Assembly: GCA_963744275.1 (NCBI GenBank) | Contig: CAVUSX010000017.1 | Coordinates: forward strand, 248,001-312,000 | Direction: 5' to 3' | Source of the DNA: VAZQ01 sp963744275 | GTDB lineage: Bacteria > Pseudomonadota > Alphaproteobacteria > Rhizobiales > Xanthobacteraceae | Length of the DNA stretch: 64,000 bases | Part shown: positions 52,828 through 60,812 of the stretch, one piece after another | How the letters are laid out: each line of letters opens with the position of its first letter | Numbering within the stretch: the first letter of the stretch is position 1 | The notes under the pieces: generated by a model | The model's input: only the letters and a program-made list of their open reading frames with translations | The model's database searches: none | Told to the model about the DNA's origin: nothing | Position numbers and translations under genes: made by a program

Positions 52828-55164
52828 ATGGGATGGTTCGGCGCCAGCATCAAGCGCAAGGAGGATCCGGACCTCTTGACCGGACGCGGCCGCTTTGTGG
52901 ACGACATCGAGCTGCCCGGCATGCTCCACGCGGTGGTGCTGCGCAGCCCCCATGCCCATGCCGGCATCCGCGGCATCGACAAGCGCGCCGCGCTCGCGCT
53001 GCCGGGCGTGCATGCGGTCTTTACGTTCGCGGATTTGCCGCCCGCGATGCAGCGGCAGACCGTGCCGCTCCTGGTGCCGAGCCCGGCGATCAAGCAAGCC
53101 TACATGCCGTACTGCCTCGCCAAGCACGAAGCCTGCTTCGTGGGCGAGCCGGTCGCCATCGTGGTGGCCGACAGCCGCTATCTGGCCGAGGATGCGGCCG
53201 CGCTGGTCGAGATCGATTACGAGCCGCTGCCGGCGGTGTCCGATTGCGTCGCGGCGCTTGAGCCCGGCGCGCCGCTCGCCCATCGGGACGCATCCTCGCA
53301 ATCTCGCCGCCGTCATCCCGGTCAATGTCGGCAACGCCGAGGCCGCCTTCGCGCAGGCCCCCCATGTCTTTCGCGAGCGGCTGTTCCAGCATCGCGGCGG
53401 CCCGTTCTTCCTCGAGTGCCGCGGCATGATCGCGGTGCCGGATCCGATGGCCGACGCGCTCACGATCTACGTCTCGTCGCAGGGTCCGCACCGGCACAAG
53501 CGGGTGCTGCTGGATCTGCTGGATTGGGCGGATCATCAGCTGCGCATCGTCACGCCCGACGTCGGCGGCGGCTTCGGTCCCAAGGGCAGCTTCTATGCCG
53601 AATATGGGGCGCTGGCGGCGGCGGCGCTCAAGCTGCGGGCGCCGCTCAAATGGATCGAGGACCGGCAGGAGAATTTCCTCTCCACCCAGCAGGAGCGCGA
53701 CCAGCATTGGGACATGGAGATCGCGGTCGACCGCGACGCGCGCATCCTGGGGGTGCGCGGAACCTTGACCCACGAAGCCGGCGCCTACATGCCGTGGGGC
53801 GTGGTGCTGCCCTGGATCGCCGCCACCTCGGTGCCGGGGCCTTATGTCATTCCCAATTTCCATCTCGACGTGTCGGTCGCGTTCACCAACAAGGTGCCGA
53901 CCTCGCCGGTGCGCGGCGCCGGCCGCCCGCAGGCCTGCGTGGTCATGGAGCGCCTGATGGACCGCGTCGCGCACGAGCTCAAGCTCGACCGCGCCGAGGT
54001 GCGGCGGCGCAATTTCATCACGCCTGCGCAGATGCCCTACCGGGTGGGGATCATCTTTCGCGACGGCCGGCCGGTGACCTACGACAGCGGCGACTACCCG
54101 ACCTGCCAGCGCAAGGCGCTGGAGGCGGCCGATTACGCGGGCTTCGCGGCCCGCCAGGCGCAGGCGCGCGCGCAGGGACGCTATATCGGGCTCGGCATCG
54201 CCAATGCGGTGGAGGCGACCGGGCTCGGCCCCTACGAAAGCGCGACCGCGCGCGTGTCGACCAGCGGCAAGCTCACCGTCTACACCGGCGCCACCCCGCA
54301 GGGCCAATCGCACAAGACCACGCTGGCCCAGATCGCCGCCGATCATCTCGGCGCCACGCCGGACGACATCACCATCGTGACCGGCGACACCGCCGCGACT
54401 GCGCTCGGGGTCGGCTCGTTTGCGGCCCGCACGGCCGTCAATGCCGGCTCGTCGGTTCATCTCGCCGCGCAGGAGCTCTCCCACAAGATCAAGCAATTCG
54501 CCGCCGACATGATGGAGGCGGCCGAGGCCGACATCGTGCTGGAGGACGGCCACGCCCGGATCGCCGGCTCCGACATCAAGCGCAGCTTCCGCGAGATCGC
54601 GGCCCGCGCGGTCGGCATGCCGGGCTATTCCATGGCCGGCGGTCCCGACGCCCGGCCTCGAGGCGACCAGCCACTTCACGCCCGACCAGTCGACCTATTC
54701 CAACGGCACCCATGTGGCCGAGGTCGAGGTCGATATCGAGACCGGCGCAGGTGAAGATCCTGCGCTATGTGGTGATGCACGATTGCGGCCACGTCATCAA
54801 TCCGATGGTGGTGGAAGGCCAGGTCGTGGGCGGCGTCATTCACGGCGTCGGCAATGCGTTCTTCGAGCGGATGTTCTATGACGAGCAGGCGCAGCCGGCC
54901 TCGACCAGCTTCGGCGAGTATCTGCTGCCGCTTGCGACCGATTCACCCCATGTCGAGGTGCTGCACATGACGACGCCGAGCCCGCTCAATCCGCTCGGCC
55001 TCAAGGGCGCCGGCGAAGGCGGCACCATCCCGGCGATCGCCGCGCTGCTCTCGGCGGTCGAGAACGCGCTCGCGCCGTTCGGCGTCCACATCGCCGAGGC
55101 GCCGATCACGCCGGAGCGCCTGGTCGCGCTGATCGGCGAAGCCGCCCGCGGCCGCACGCGCTGA
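52828..55164 (+). CDS. CoxL-like molybdopterin subunit of a molybdenum hydroxylase, three frame breaks
   Basis: About 777 residues after removing three bases. Order: 'FGASIKRKEDPDLLTGRGRFVDDIELPGMLHAVVLRSPHAHAGI' (N-terminal aldehyde oxidase a/b hammerhead), break near 53291, then 'VTPDVGGGFGPKGSFYAEY', 'SPVRGAGRPQA' (the form II-type loop, not the AYRCSFR of true CO dehydrogenase), 'TGATPQGQSHKTTLAQIAAD' (cofactor), breaks near 54652 and 54748, and 'LKGAGEGGTIPAIAA' with the catalytic Glu. All three breaks are single-base insertions. Likely hydroxylates an aldehyde or aromatic ring. No coxS gene is present. Confidence 0.88.
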   Translation: MGWFGASIKRKEDPDLLTGRGRFVDDIELPGMLHAVVLRSPHAHAGIRGIDKRAALALPGVHAVFTFADLPPAMQRQTVPLLVPSPAIKQAYMPYCLAKHEACFVGEPVAIVVADSRYLAEDAAALVEIDYEPLPAVSDCVAALEPGAPLAHRDASSQSRRRHPGQCRQRRGRLRAGPPCLSRAAVPASRRPVLPRVPRHDRGAGSDGRRAHDLRLVAGSAPAQAGAAGSAGLGGSSAAHRHARRRRRLRSQGQLLCRIWGAGGGGAQAAGAAQMDRGPAGEFPLHPAGARPALGHGDRGRPRRAHPGGARNLDPRSRRLHAVGRGAALDRRHLGAGALCHSQFPSRRVGRVHQQGADLAGARRRPPAGLRGHGAPDGPRRARAQARPRRGAAAQFHHACADALPGGDHLSRRPAGDLRQRRLPDLPAQGAGGGRLRGLRGPPGAGARAGTLYRARHRQCGGGDRARPLRKRDRARVDQRQAHRLHRRHPAGPIAQDHAGPDRRRSSRRHAGRHHHRDRRHRRDCARGRLVCGPHGRQCRLVGSSRRAGALPQDQAIRRRHDGGGRGRHRAGGRPRPDRRLRHQAQLPRDRGPRGRHAGLFHGRRSRRPASRRPATSRPTSRPIPTAPMWPRSRSISRPAQVKILRYVVMHDCGHVINPMVVEGQVVGGVIHGVGNAFFERMFYDEQAQPASTSFGEYLLPLATDSPHVEVLHMTTPSPLNPLGLKGAGEGGTIPAIAALLSAVENALAPFGVHIAEAPITPERLVALIGEAARGRTR

Positions 55165-55177
55165 ACAAGACGGAAGA

Positions 55178-55699
55178 ATGGCCGCGACGATGGGTGATCT
55201 TCTTTATTTCGAGCAGCAAACGTTTGATTTCGAGAGTTCGCTGGTGATCCTCGACATCGATGGGACGCTGGTGCCCGATAGCGGACGCGTTGCGCCTGCT
55301 GTGGTGGTTGAGCAAGTGCGCGCCCTCAAGGCGCGCGGCAACGAGGTCCGCCTCTGCTCCAACAGCCGCCGCGGCAATTACGCCGAACGCTTGGAGGCCG
55401 TTGCGGCCCAATTGGATGTCGGCGTATGCCCGAACGTGTTCCGCAAGCCGAGCACGCTCGCGATCTCGGGCGTCGAGCGCAACGGCAGGCCGCTCGTCGT
55501 CATCGGCGACAAGGACCTGACCGATGGCCTCCTGGCGCGGCGCGTGGGCGCGCAATTCATCAAGGTCCGCCGCAAGCTCGATCCCGCCGACCGGCTCTCG
55601 TCCCGGATGGCGAACCTGATCGACATCGTGTTCGGACCGATCGCGATGTTTCTGTGGGATGCGGTCCACGCCCTATCGGGCTCGTCTTGGCGCCCGTAA
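55178..55699 (+). CDS. HAD-superfamily hydrolase (YqeG-like)
   Basis: 173 residues. 'SLVILDIDGTLVPDSGRV' carries the HAD DxDGT motif I, 'NEVRLCSNSRRG' motif II (Ser), 'FRKPSTLAI' the Lys of motif III and 'VVIGDKDLTDGLLARRVGA' the Asp of motif IV. This layout with 'K.P' and 'GD...TD' is that of the YqeG/HAD-IIIA phosphatases. It begins 13 bp after the coxL stop, so it may be co-transcribed. Substrate unknown. Confidence 0.82.
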   Translation: MAATMGDLLYFEQQTFDFESSLVILDIDGTLVPDSGRVAPAVVVEQVRALKARGNEVRLCSNSRRGNYAERLEAVAAQLDVGVCPNVFRKPSTLAISGVERNGRPLVVIGDKDLTDGLLARRVGAQFIKVRRKLDPADRLSSRMANLIDIVFGPIAMFLWDAVHALSGSSWRP

Positions 55700-55721
55700 T
55701 CCGTCCGCGCGGCGAGGCCGA

Positions 55722-56259
55722 CTATCGACCGCGCGGATTCATCAGCATGCGTTGCTTGTGGCGCAGGCTGCGTTGGAACGCGCGGTTCCCGCCCTTCCGC
55801 TTCTCCGGCATGTCTCGGAGTGTCGGCTTCCGGGGTCGGAGAAACACTATGGACGGTTCTTCGTCGTGCTCGGATGGGGCGACAAAATCAGTGACAAGCG
55901 CGTCCAGAATTGCCTTCTTGACCGGGTCGGAAAAATTTGCGGCGTCGAAGATCGAGTGCAGGCCGGGCCTGGATTTTTCGACCTCCGCGCGAGCCTGTTC
56001 CGCAGTGATCTCGCCGGCGCGCACGCGATTCCAAAGCGCCAGAACGGCGCGGTGGGCCGCGCGGCCGTTGGACTCCAGCATGCGCTTGGATCTCGGCCTC
56101 GAAGGCCTGGTAGTGCGCGTTGAGAATGCGCGCGAAGTGTCCGTTGGGGCAGGTGGTGGTGGAATTCTGGAAAACCAGCGTGCCGCCCTCGGTCCGCGGC
56201 GCAATCGGAAAGGCGATCCTGCAGGTCGGGCAATATGCCAGCGGACGACCAACTGCCAT
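55722..56259 (-). CDS. Hypothetical protein with paired Cys motifs, one frame break near 56089
   Basis: About 178 residues after correction. Starts 'MAVGRPLAYCPTCRIAFPIAPR' and has 'TCPNGHFARIL' further on; the CxxC and single Cys/His could bind zinc. After 'FEAEIQ' the frame changes and continues 'RMLESNGRAAHRAVLALWNRVRAGEITAEQARAEVEKSRPGLHSIFDAANFSDP' to the basic end 'MLMNPRGR'. One inserted base explains the break. I do not recognise a family. Tail to tail with the HAD gene, 22 bp apart. Confidence 0.55.
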
Positions 56260-56336
56260 TTTGACGGCCTCTGCGCGGTCGGGCGGCGGCCTTCACCGGT
56301 TCGGCCGACGCCCCATCTCACTGTCCGGCCGGCCGA

Positions 56337-57332
56337 TCACAAGCCGTCGAACAACGCGGTCGACAGATAGCGCTCCGCGAAGGAGGGAACGATGACCACG
56401 ATGGTTTTTCCGGCCATGGCGGGGCGCTTGCCGACTTCGAGCGCGGCGGCGACCGCGGCGCCCGAGGAGATACCGCCCGGGATGCCCTCGTGGCGCGCCA
56501 GCGCGCGCGCGGTATCGAAGGCGGTCTCATTGCCGACCGTGACCACCTCGTCGATCACCGAGCGGTCGAGAATGTCCGGAATGAAGCCGGCGCCGATACC
56601 TTGGATCTTGTGCGGTCCCGGCTGGCCGCCGGAAAGGACCGGGCTGTCCTCGGGCTCGACCGCGATCACGCGCAGCGACGGCTTGCGCGGCTTCAGCACC
56701 TGGCCGACGCCGGTGATCGTTCCGCCGGTACCGACGCCGGCGACGAACACGTCGATCGCGCCTTCGGTGTCGTTCCAGATTTCCTCGGCGGTGGTGCGCC
56801 GGTGGATTTCCGGATTGGCGAGATGCTTGAACTGCTGCGGCATCACGGCGTTGCGGATCCTGGCGGACGAGCTCCTCGGCCTTGGCGATGGCGCCGCGCA
56901 TGCCCTGGGCGGCCGGCGTCAGATGCAGCTCGGCGCCGAGCAGTTGCAGCATCTTGCGCCGCTCGACCGACATCGAGTCCGGCATCACCAGGATCAATCG
57001 ATAGCCGCGCGCGGCGCGACACGAAGGCGAGCGCGATGCCGGTATTGCCCGAGGTCGGCTCGATGAGGACGGTCTGCGGCCCGATGACGCCGGCCGCTTC
57101 CATGGCATCGACCATGGCGACGCCGATGCGGTCCTTGACGCTGCCGGCGGGATTGAAGAATTCGAGCTTGGCGAAAATCTGCGGCCTTGATCCCGTGCAG
57201 CTCCGGCAGCCGCCGCAGCCGCACGATCGGCGTATCGCCGATCGCCTCGGTGATGGAATCGAAGACGCGGCCGCGGCCAGGGCGGCGGGCTTCCGGTTGC
57301 GCCGGCTTGGCGACCGCATCGCTCGAGGACAT
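56337..57332 (-). CDS. cysK: Cysteine synthase (O-acetylserine sulfhydrylase), three frame breaks
   Basis: About 330 residues from ATG 57332. 'SITEAIGDTPIVRLRRL' is the CysK start; 'FFNPAGSVKDRIG' holds the PLP lysine, 'IEPTSGNTGIALAFV' the phosphate/substrate loop, 'GVGTGGTITGVGQVLK' the PLP phosphate loop and 'GISSGAAVAAALEVGKR' the C-terminal signature. Breaks near 57189, 57012 and 56853 are each one extra base. It makes cysteine from O-acetylserine and sulfide, completing the cysD-cysN/C-cysK operon. Such a basic gene being broken three times argues for sequence error. Confidence 0.9.
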
Positions 57333-57517
57333 GGTCCGACCTTGCGCGTTGATTGGTGGGAACGGTCGAAGTATCACGACAGCGAGGCATTCGCCCTCGT
57401 CGCTGGCGCGGAAATCGCTTCAGATGCGCGAACTCGCCGCCCGCAGGCCGATCGCCGCTGACGATCACGCCGGCGGTCTCGAGCAACTGCTCGACCTGGA
57501 GCGAATGGCTATCGAGA

Positions 57518-59332
57518 TCATGGCGGTCGCATATCGAGCCTGAGATCCGGAGCAACCGGCGCCTCGTAGGCCGCATCGACGCCGCCGGCGGCCGCGTCCA
57601 CATGAACCTCATAGAAGCGCTTGCCGCCGATCGCGCGCGCCTGCGCGCGGCCGGCCTGCGTGGGCGAGACGGCGGCCACGACGACGATGTAGCCGCTCGC
57701 CGGCGAGATGGGCCGCAATCTGCGGCGGTGCGCCGGATGGTCTCGGCCTGGTCGGCCGGGCCGGCGCCGAGATCGGCATTGAGGCCGCTTCGCAAGGCAT
57801 CGGTCTCGAGCACGACCGGCGCGCCGCCGCGGTCGAACAGCCGCCGCTCGATGGCGCGCGCCAGCTTCGAGGTGGCGGAACGCCTGCGCGCCCGTGAGCC
57901 ACAGGATCGCGCCGCCATGACCGGAGCGTGCCGCGCGCTCTTGCGGCGACACGGCGGATTTGAGCGGACCGCCTTGCGGCTGGCGCGCGCCCCCGCTCAG
58001 CCCTTCCCGGCTTGCGGACGAGAGCAACGGAGCGGGCGGATCGAGCGAGAGCACCAGGCCGCCGCCGGAAATGCGGCCCTTCATGTCCAGCACGATGCGG
58101 CCGGTGCGCGCGTTCACCGCATAGGGATCGACGGCGAGCGGCCGCGACAGCGCAATATCGATCTCGCCCACATGGTTTTGCGCGACCGCCTTGGCCTCGG
58201 TGGCCGACAGCGCGCCGGGATCGACCGCCTTCTCGATCGCCGCGATGGTGCCGCGGGCCTCGGCGGTGCCGATCCGCACATTGAGGGTGGTGCCGACCTC
58301 GAGCGGCTCCTCGTGCAGCCAGAACACCCGCGCGCGCAAGCGCTGGGCGGCCTTGGGCCGAACCGCGGCGGTCGAGACCACGTCGCCGCGGTCGAGGAAA
58401 ATCTCGCTGTCGAGCGTGATGCCGACGGATTGTCCGGCGCCGGCCGTGCGCGGCGCCAGCGCCGGCACCGGCCAGGATTCGATCGAGCGCACGCGCGCGG
58501 TCCTGCCGGAGGGCATGACCACGATCTCGTCGCCGACCGTGACGCGTGCCGGTCTCGATCCGGCCCGCGACGATGCGCCGGTCGTCGAACTTGTAGACCG
58601 CCTGCACCGGCAGCCGCAGCGCCAGCTCATCGGGCTGGCGGGCCGGCATGAAGCCGTCGAGGGTCTCGACCACGGTCGGGCCCCCGTACCAGGCGATCGG
58701 ATTGCGGTGCGCCGCGCCACGCCATCGCCGTCGCGCGCCGAGATCGGGATGACGGCGACCGGGGTCAGCCCGAGATTGACCAGATGGGTGGAGATTTCGG
58801 TTTCGATATCGCGGAACCGCTGCTCGTCGAAGCCCACGCGATCCATCTTGTTGATGACGACCGCGACCTGCCGCACGCCGAGCAGATGCAGCAGATAGCC
58901 GTGCCGGCGGGTCTGGTCGCGCACGCCTTCGGCCGCATCGACGATCAGGAGCGCGGCATCGGCCTGGGCGGCGCCGGTGATCATGTTGCGCAGAAACTCG
59001 GCGTGGCCGGGCGCGTCGATCAGGACGAGGTCGCGCGAGGGCGTGCGAAACCGGATCTGGCTGGTGTCGAGCGTGATGCCTTGATCGCGCTCGGTCTGCA
59101 GCGCGTCGAGCAGGAACGACCATTCGAACGGCATGCCGCGGCGCGCGCTGACGGCCTTGAGCTGCTCGAGCTTGCCGTCGGGCAGGCTGCCGGTCTCGTA
59201 CAGGAGCCGTCCGATCAGGGTCGATTTGCCATGATCCACGTGCCCGACGATGACGATGCGCACCAGCGCGCGCTTGCCCGCCGGCGCCGCGGCCTCGGAT
59301 GATACGAGCTGCTCGGTGACCAGAATGTTCAT
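57518..59332 (-). CDS. cysN: CysN/C: sulfate adenylyltransferase GTPase subunit fused to an APS-kinase-like domain, five frame breaks
   Basis: About 604 residues from ATG 59332. The GTPase part is complete: 'IVGHVDHGKSTLIGRLL' (G1), 'DAPGHAEFLRNMITGA' (G3), 'VINKMDRVGF' (G4), 'VIPISARDGDGV' (G5). After two breaks (near 58715 and 58553) domains 2 and 3 follow. The C-terminal APS-kinase-like part begins 'ILWLTGA'. Even after correcting the break at 57885, its P-loop reads G-A-Q-A-S-A-T-S-K, so the Walker A Lys is displaced. 'DALRSGLNADLG' and 'IRRTAQIAAHLA' are kept, but about 25 residues near the end are missing. Two more breaks lie near 57720 and 57700. Confidence 0.85.
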   Translation of the reverse strand: MNILVTEQLVSSEAAAPAGKRALVRIVIVGHVDHGKSTLIGRLLYETGSLPDGKLEQLKAVSARRGMPFEWSFLLDALQTERDQGITLDTSQIRFRTPSRDLVLIDAPGHAEFLRNMITGAAQADAALLIVDAAEGVRDQTRRHGYLLHLLGVRQVAVVINKMDRVGFDEQRFRDIETEISTHLVNLGLTPVAVIPISARDGDGVARRTAIRSPGTGARPWSRPSTASCRPASPMSWRCGCRCRRSTSSTTGASSRAGSRPARVTVGDEIVVMPSGRTARVRSIESWPVPALAPRTAGAGQSVGITLDSEIFLDRGDVVSTAAVRPKAAQRLRARVFWLHEEPLEVGTTLNVRIGTAEARGTIAAIEKAVDPGALSATEAKAVAQNHVGEIDIALSRPLAVDPYAVNARTGRIVLDMKGRISGGGLVLSLDPPAPLLSSASREGLSGGARQPQGGPLKSAVSPQERAARSGHGGAILWLTGAQAFRHLEAGARHRAAAVRPRRRAGRARDRCLAKRPQCRSRRRPGRPGRDHPAHRRRLRPISPASGYIVVVAAVSPTQAGRAQARAIGGKRFYEVHVDAAAGGVDAAYEAPVAPDLRLDMRPP

Positions 59333-59383
59333 GGGACTGTCGGGACTCTCGGACAAAGTGGTCAGGGGCCGCAACTGCTCGGG

Positions 59384-60211
59384 TTACAGATAGCCGGAAA
59401 CGCGCAGGCGCTCGAACGCATCCTCGGACTCGTGGTCCATGGCGCGGCCGGAGCGCTCCGGCACCTTGGTGCCCTCGAGCTCGGTGATGATCTCGTCGAT
59501 GGTGCTGGCCTGCGAGGGCACCGGCGAGGTGATGTCGGCATCGCCGAGCGAGCGATAGCGCTTGCCGTCGCGCGCGAGATAAAGCGGGATGATCGGGATG
59601 CCCTCGCGCCGCGTATAGGCCCAGATGTCGGCCTCGGTCCAATGCAGGATCGGATGGATGCGCAGATGAGCGCCCGGCGGCGGCGAGGCGTTGAAGTGAT
59701 CCCAGAATTCCGGCGGCTGATCGCGGACATCCCAGCCGCCCGCGATCCCGCGCGGCGAGAACACCCGTTCCTTGGCGCGGGTCGCCTCTTCGTCGCGGCG
59801 AATGCCGGCGAACAGGCCGTCGAAGCCGTATTTGGCGAGCGCGAGCTTCAAGCCCTCGGTCTTGCGCGCCGCCGAGCGGGCGGCCGGCGGCAGCGTCGGA
59901 TCGACCGCATCGATCGGCGGGCAGGGCTCGACCAGGAGATCGAGATTCCACTCGACCGCGTAGCGATCCCGGAAGGCATACATCTCCGGAAATTTCTTGC
60001 CGGTATCCACATGCATCGCCGGAAACGGCACCCGCCCGAAAAATGCCTTGCGGGCGAGCCAGATCATGACGTTGGAATCCTTGCCGAGCGACCACAGCAG
60101 GGCGAGCCGCTTGAGACGGGCAAAGCCTTCCCGAAAGATGAAGATGCTCTGGGCTTCGAGCTCGCTGAGACGATCCACTGGACGATCCATTGGGCGATTG
60201 ATGGTGCTCAC
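59384..60211 (-). CDS. cysD: Sulfate adenylyltransferase subunit 2 (CysD)
   Basis: 275 residues from GTG 60211; ATG 60190 and ATG 60310 are other possible starts. 'LSELEAQSIFIFREGFARLKRLALLWSLGKDSNVMIWLARKAFFG' holds the PP-loop (SLGKDS) that binds ATP. 'HVDTGKKFPEMYAFRDRY', 'AGIRRDEEATRAKERVFSPR' and 'PILHWTEADIWAYTRREGIPIIPLY' are CysD landmarks, and the end 'ESEDAFERLRVSGYL' is close to the family end. With CysN it forms APS from sulfate and ATP. It leads the minus-strand operon cysD-cysN/C-cysK and is divergent from DUF2849-cysI. Confidence 0.92.
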   Translation of the reverse strand: MSTINRPMDRPVDRLSELEAQSIFIFREGFARLKRLALLWSLGKDSNVMIWLARKAFFGRVPFPAMHVDTGKKFPEMYAFRDRYAVEWNLDLLVEPCPPIDAVDPTLPPAARSAARKTEGLKLALAKYGFDGLFAGIRRDEEATRAKERVFSPRGIAGGWDVRDQPPEFWDHFNASPPPGAHLRIHPILHWTEADIWAYTRREGIPIIPLYLARDGKRYRSLGDADITSPVPSQASTIDEIITELEGTKVPERSGRAMDHESEDAFERLRVSGYL

Positions 60212-60337
60212 CGCTTCGCCGGCCTGGACCCCGTAACGGGAACCGGGATAAGAACCATCTCGCTTTCGGCCGATTTGCAGTTGAGCTGTTTCAAGCGACT
60301 TCGCTTCCATAGTAGGATATTTTTCTATTTCAGCCCC

Positions 60338-60366
60338 TTGTATCCTTTCTATACGGAAAATAATTC
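60338..60366 (+). promoter_or_regulatory. Possible sigma-70-like promoter for DUF2849-cysI
   Basis: TTGTAT (60338-60343), 17-bp spacer, TAATTC (60361-60366), in an AT-rich island (about 60310-60370) between divergent sulfur genes. It would start about 100 bp upstream of the DUF2849 gene. It overlaps the minus-strand candidate, so a single regulator (CysB-like) could act on both. Predicted by eye only. Confidence 0.35.
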
Positions 60367-60373
60367 TAGTCAA
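60346..60373 (-). promoter_or_regulatory. Possible sigma-70-like promoter for cysD-cysN/C-cysK
   Basis: On the minus strand TTGACT (60373-60368), 16-bp spacer, TAGAAA (60351-60346). The -35 is strong, the -10 moderate. It overlaps the plus-strand candidate at 60338-60366. A start near 60339 leaves room for any of the three proposed cysD starts. Confidence 0.4.
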
Positions 60374-60470
60374 CGGGCGCCTTTCGGGCTATGTATTCCG
60401 TCCTGGTGGCGGATGCAATCTGCGCTGCCGTTGCGCCCGCAAGCCGAAAGCTCCGCAAGGATAGCCAAGC

Positions 60471-60809
60471 ATGACCTCGCCGTTGGAAAAGAAGCTCAAG
60501 ATCGCGGGCCCGGTTCTGATCACCGCCAACCGGCTCGGCGACGGCGCCGTCATCTACCGCACAGCCGACCATGGCTGGACGACCGATTTCGCGCGCGCCG
60601 CGGTGGTCACCACCGCGCCGGCCGCCGGCGAATTGCTGGAGGCCGCGATCGCGGATGATATCGGGGCGGTCGGCGCCTATGTGGCACCGGTAAAGCTTGA
60701 TAAGGATGGCGGCGCGCGACCCGGAAACCTGCGCGAACGCATCAGGCTCGCGGGCCCGACCATCGCGCTGCCCGCCCGCGCGGGCATGCGCGTCAGCGCC
60801 GGAATCTGA
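60471..60809 (+). CDS. DUF2849 protein of the sulfite reductase operon
   Basis: 112 residues. 'KIAGPVLITANRLGDGAVIYRTADHGWTTDFARAAVV' is the DUF2849 pattern, always found in alphaproteobacteria just upstream of cysI. 3 bp separate it from cysI. The function is unknown; the strict linkage suggests a small accessory to sulfite reduction or siroheme supply. No Cys and no signal peptide. Confidence 0.9.
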   Translation: MTSPLEKKLKIAGPVLITANRLGDGAVIYRTADHGWTTDFARAAVVTTAPAAGELLEAAIADDIGAVGAYVAPVKLDKDGGARPGNLRERIRLAGPTIALPARAGMRVSAGI

Positions 60810-60812
60810 GCG

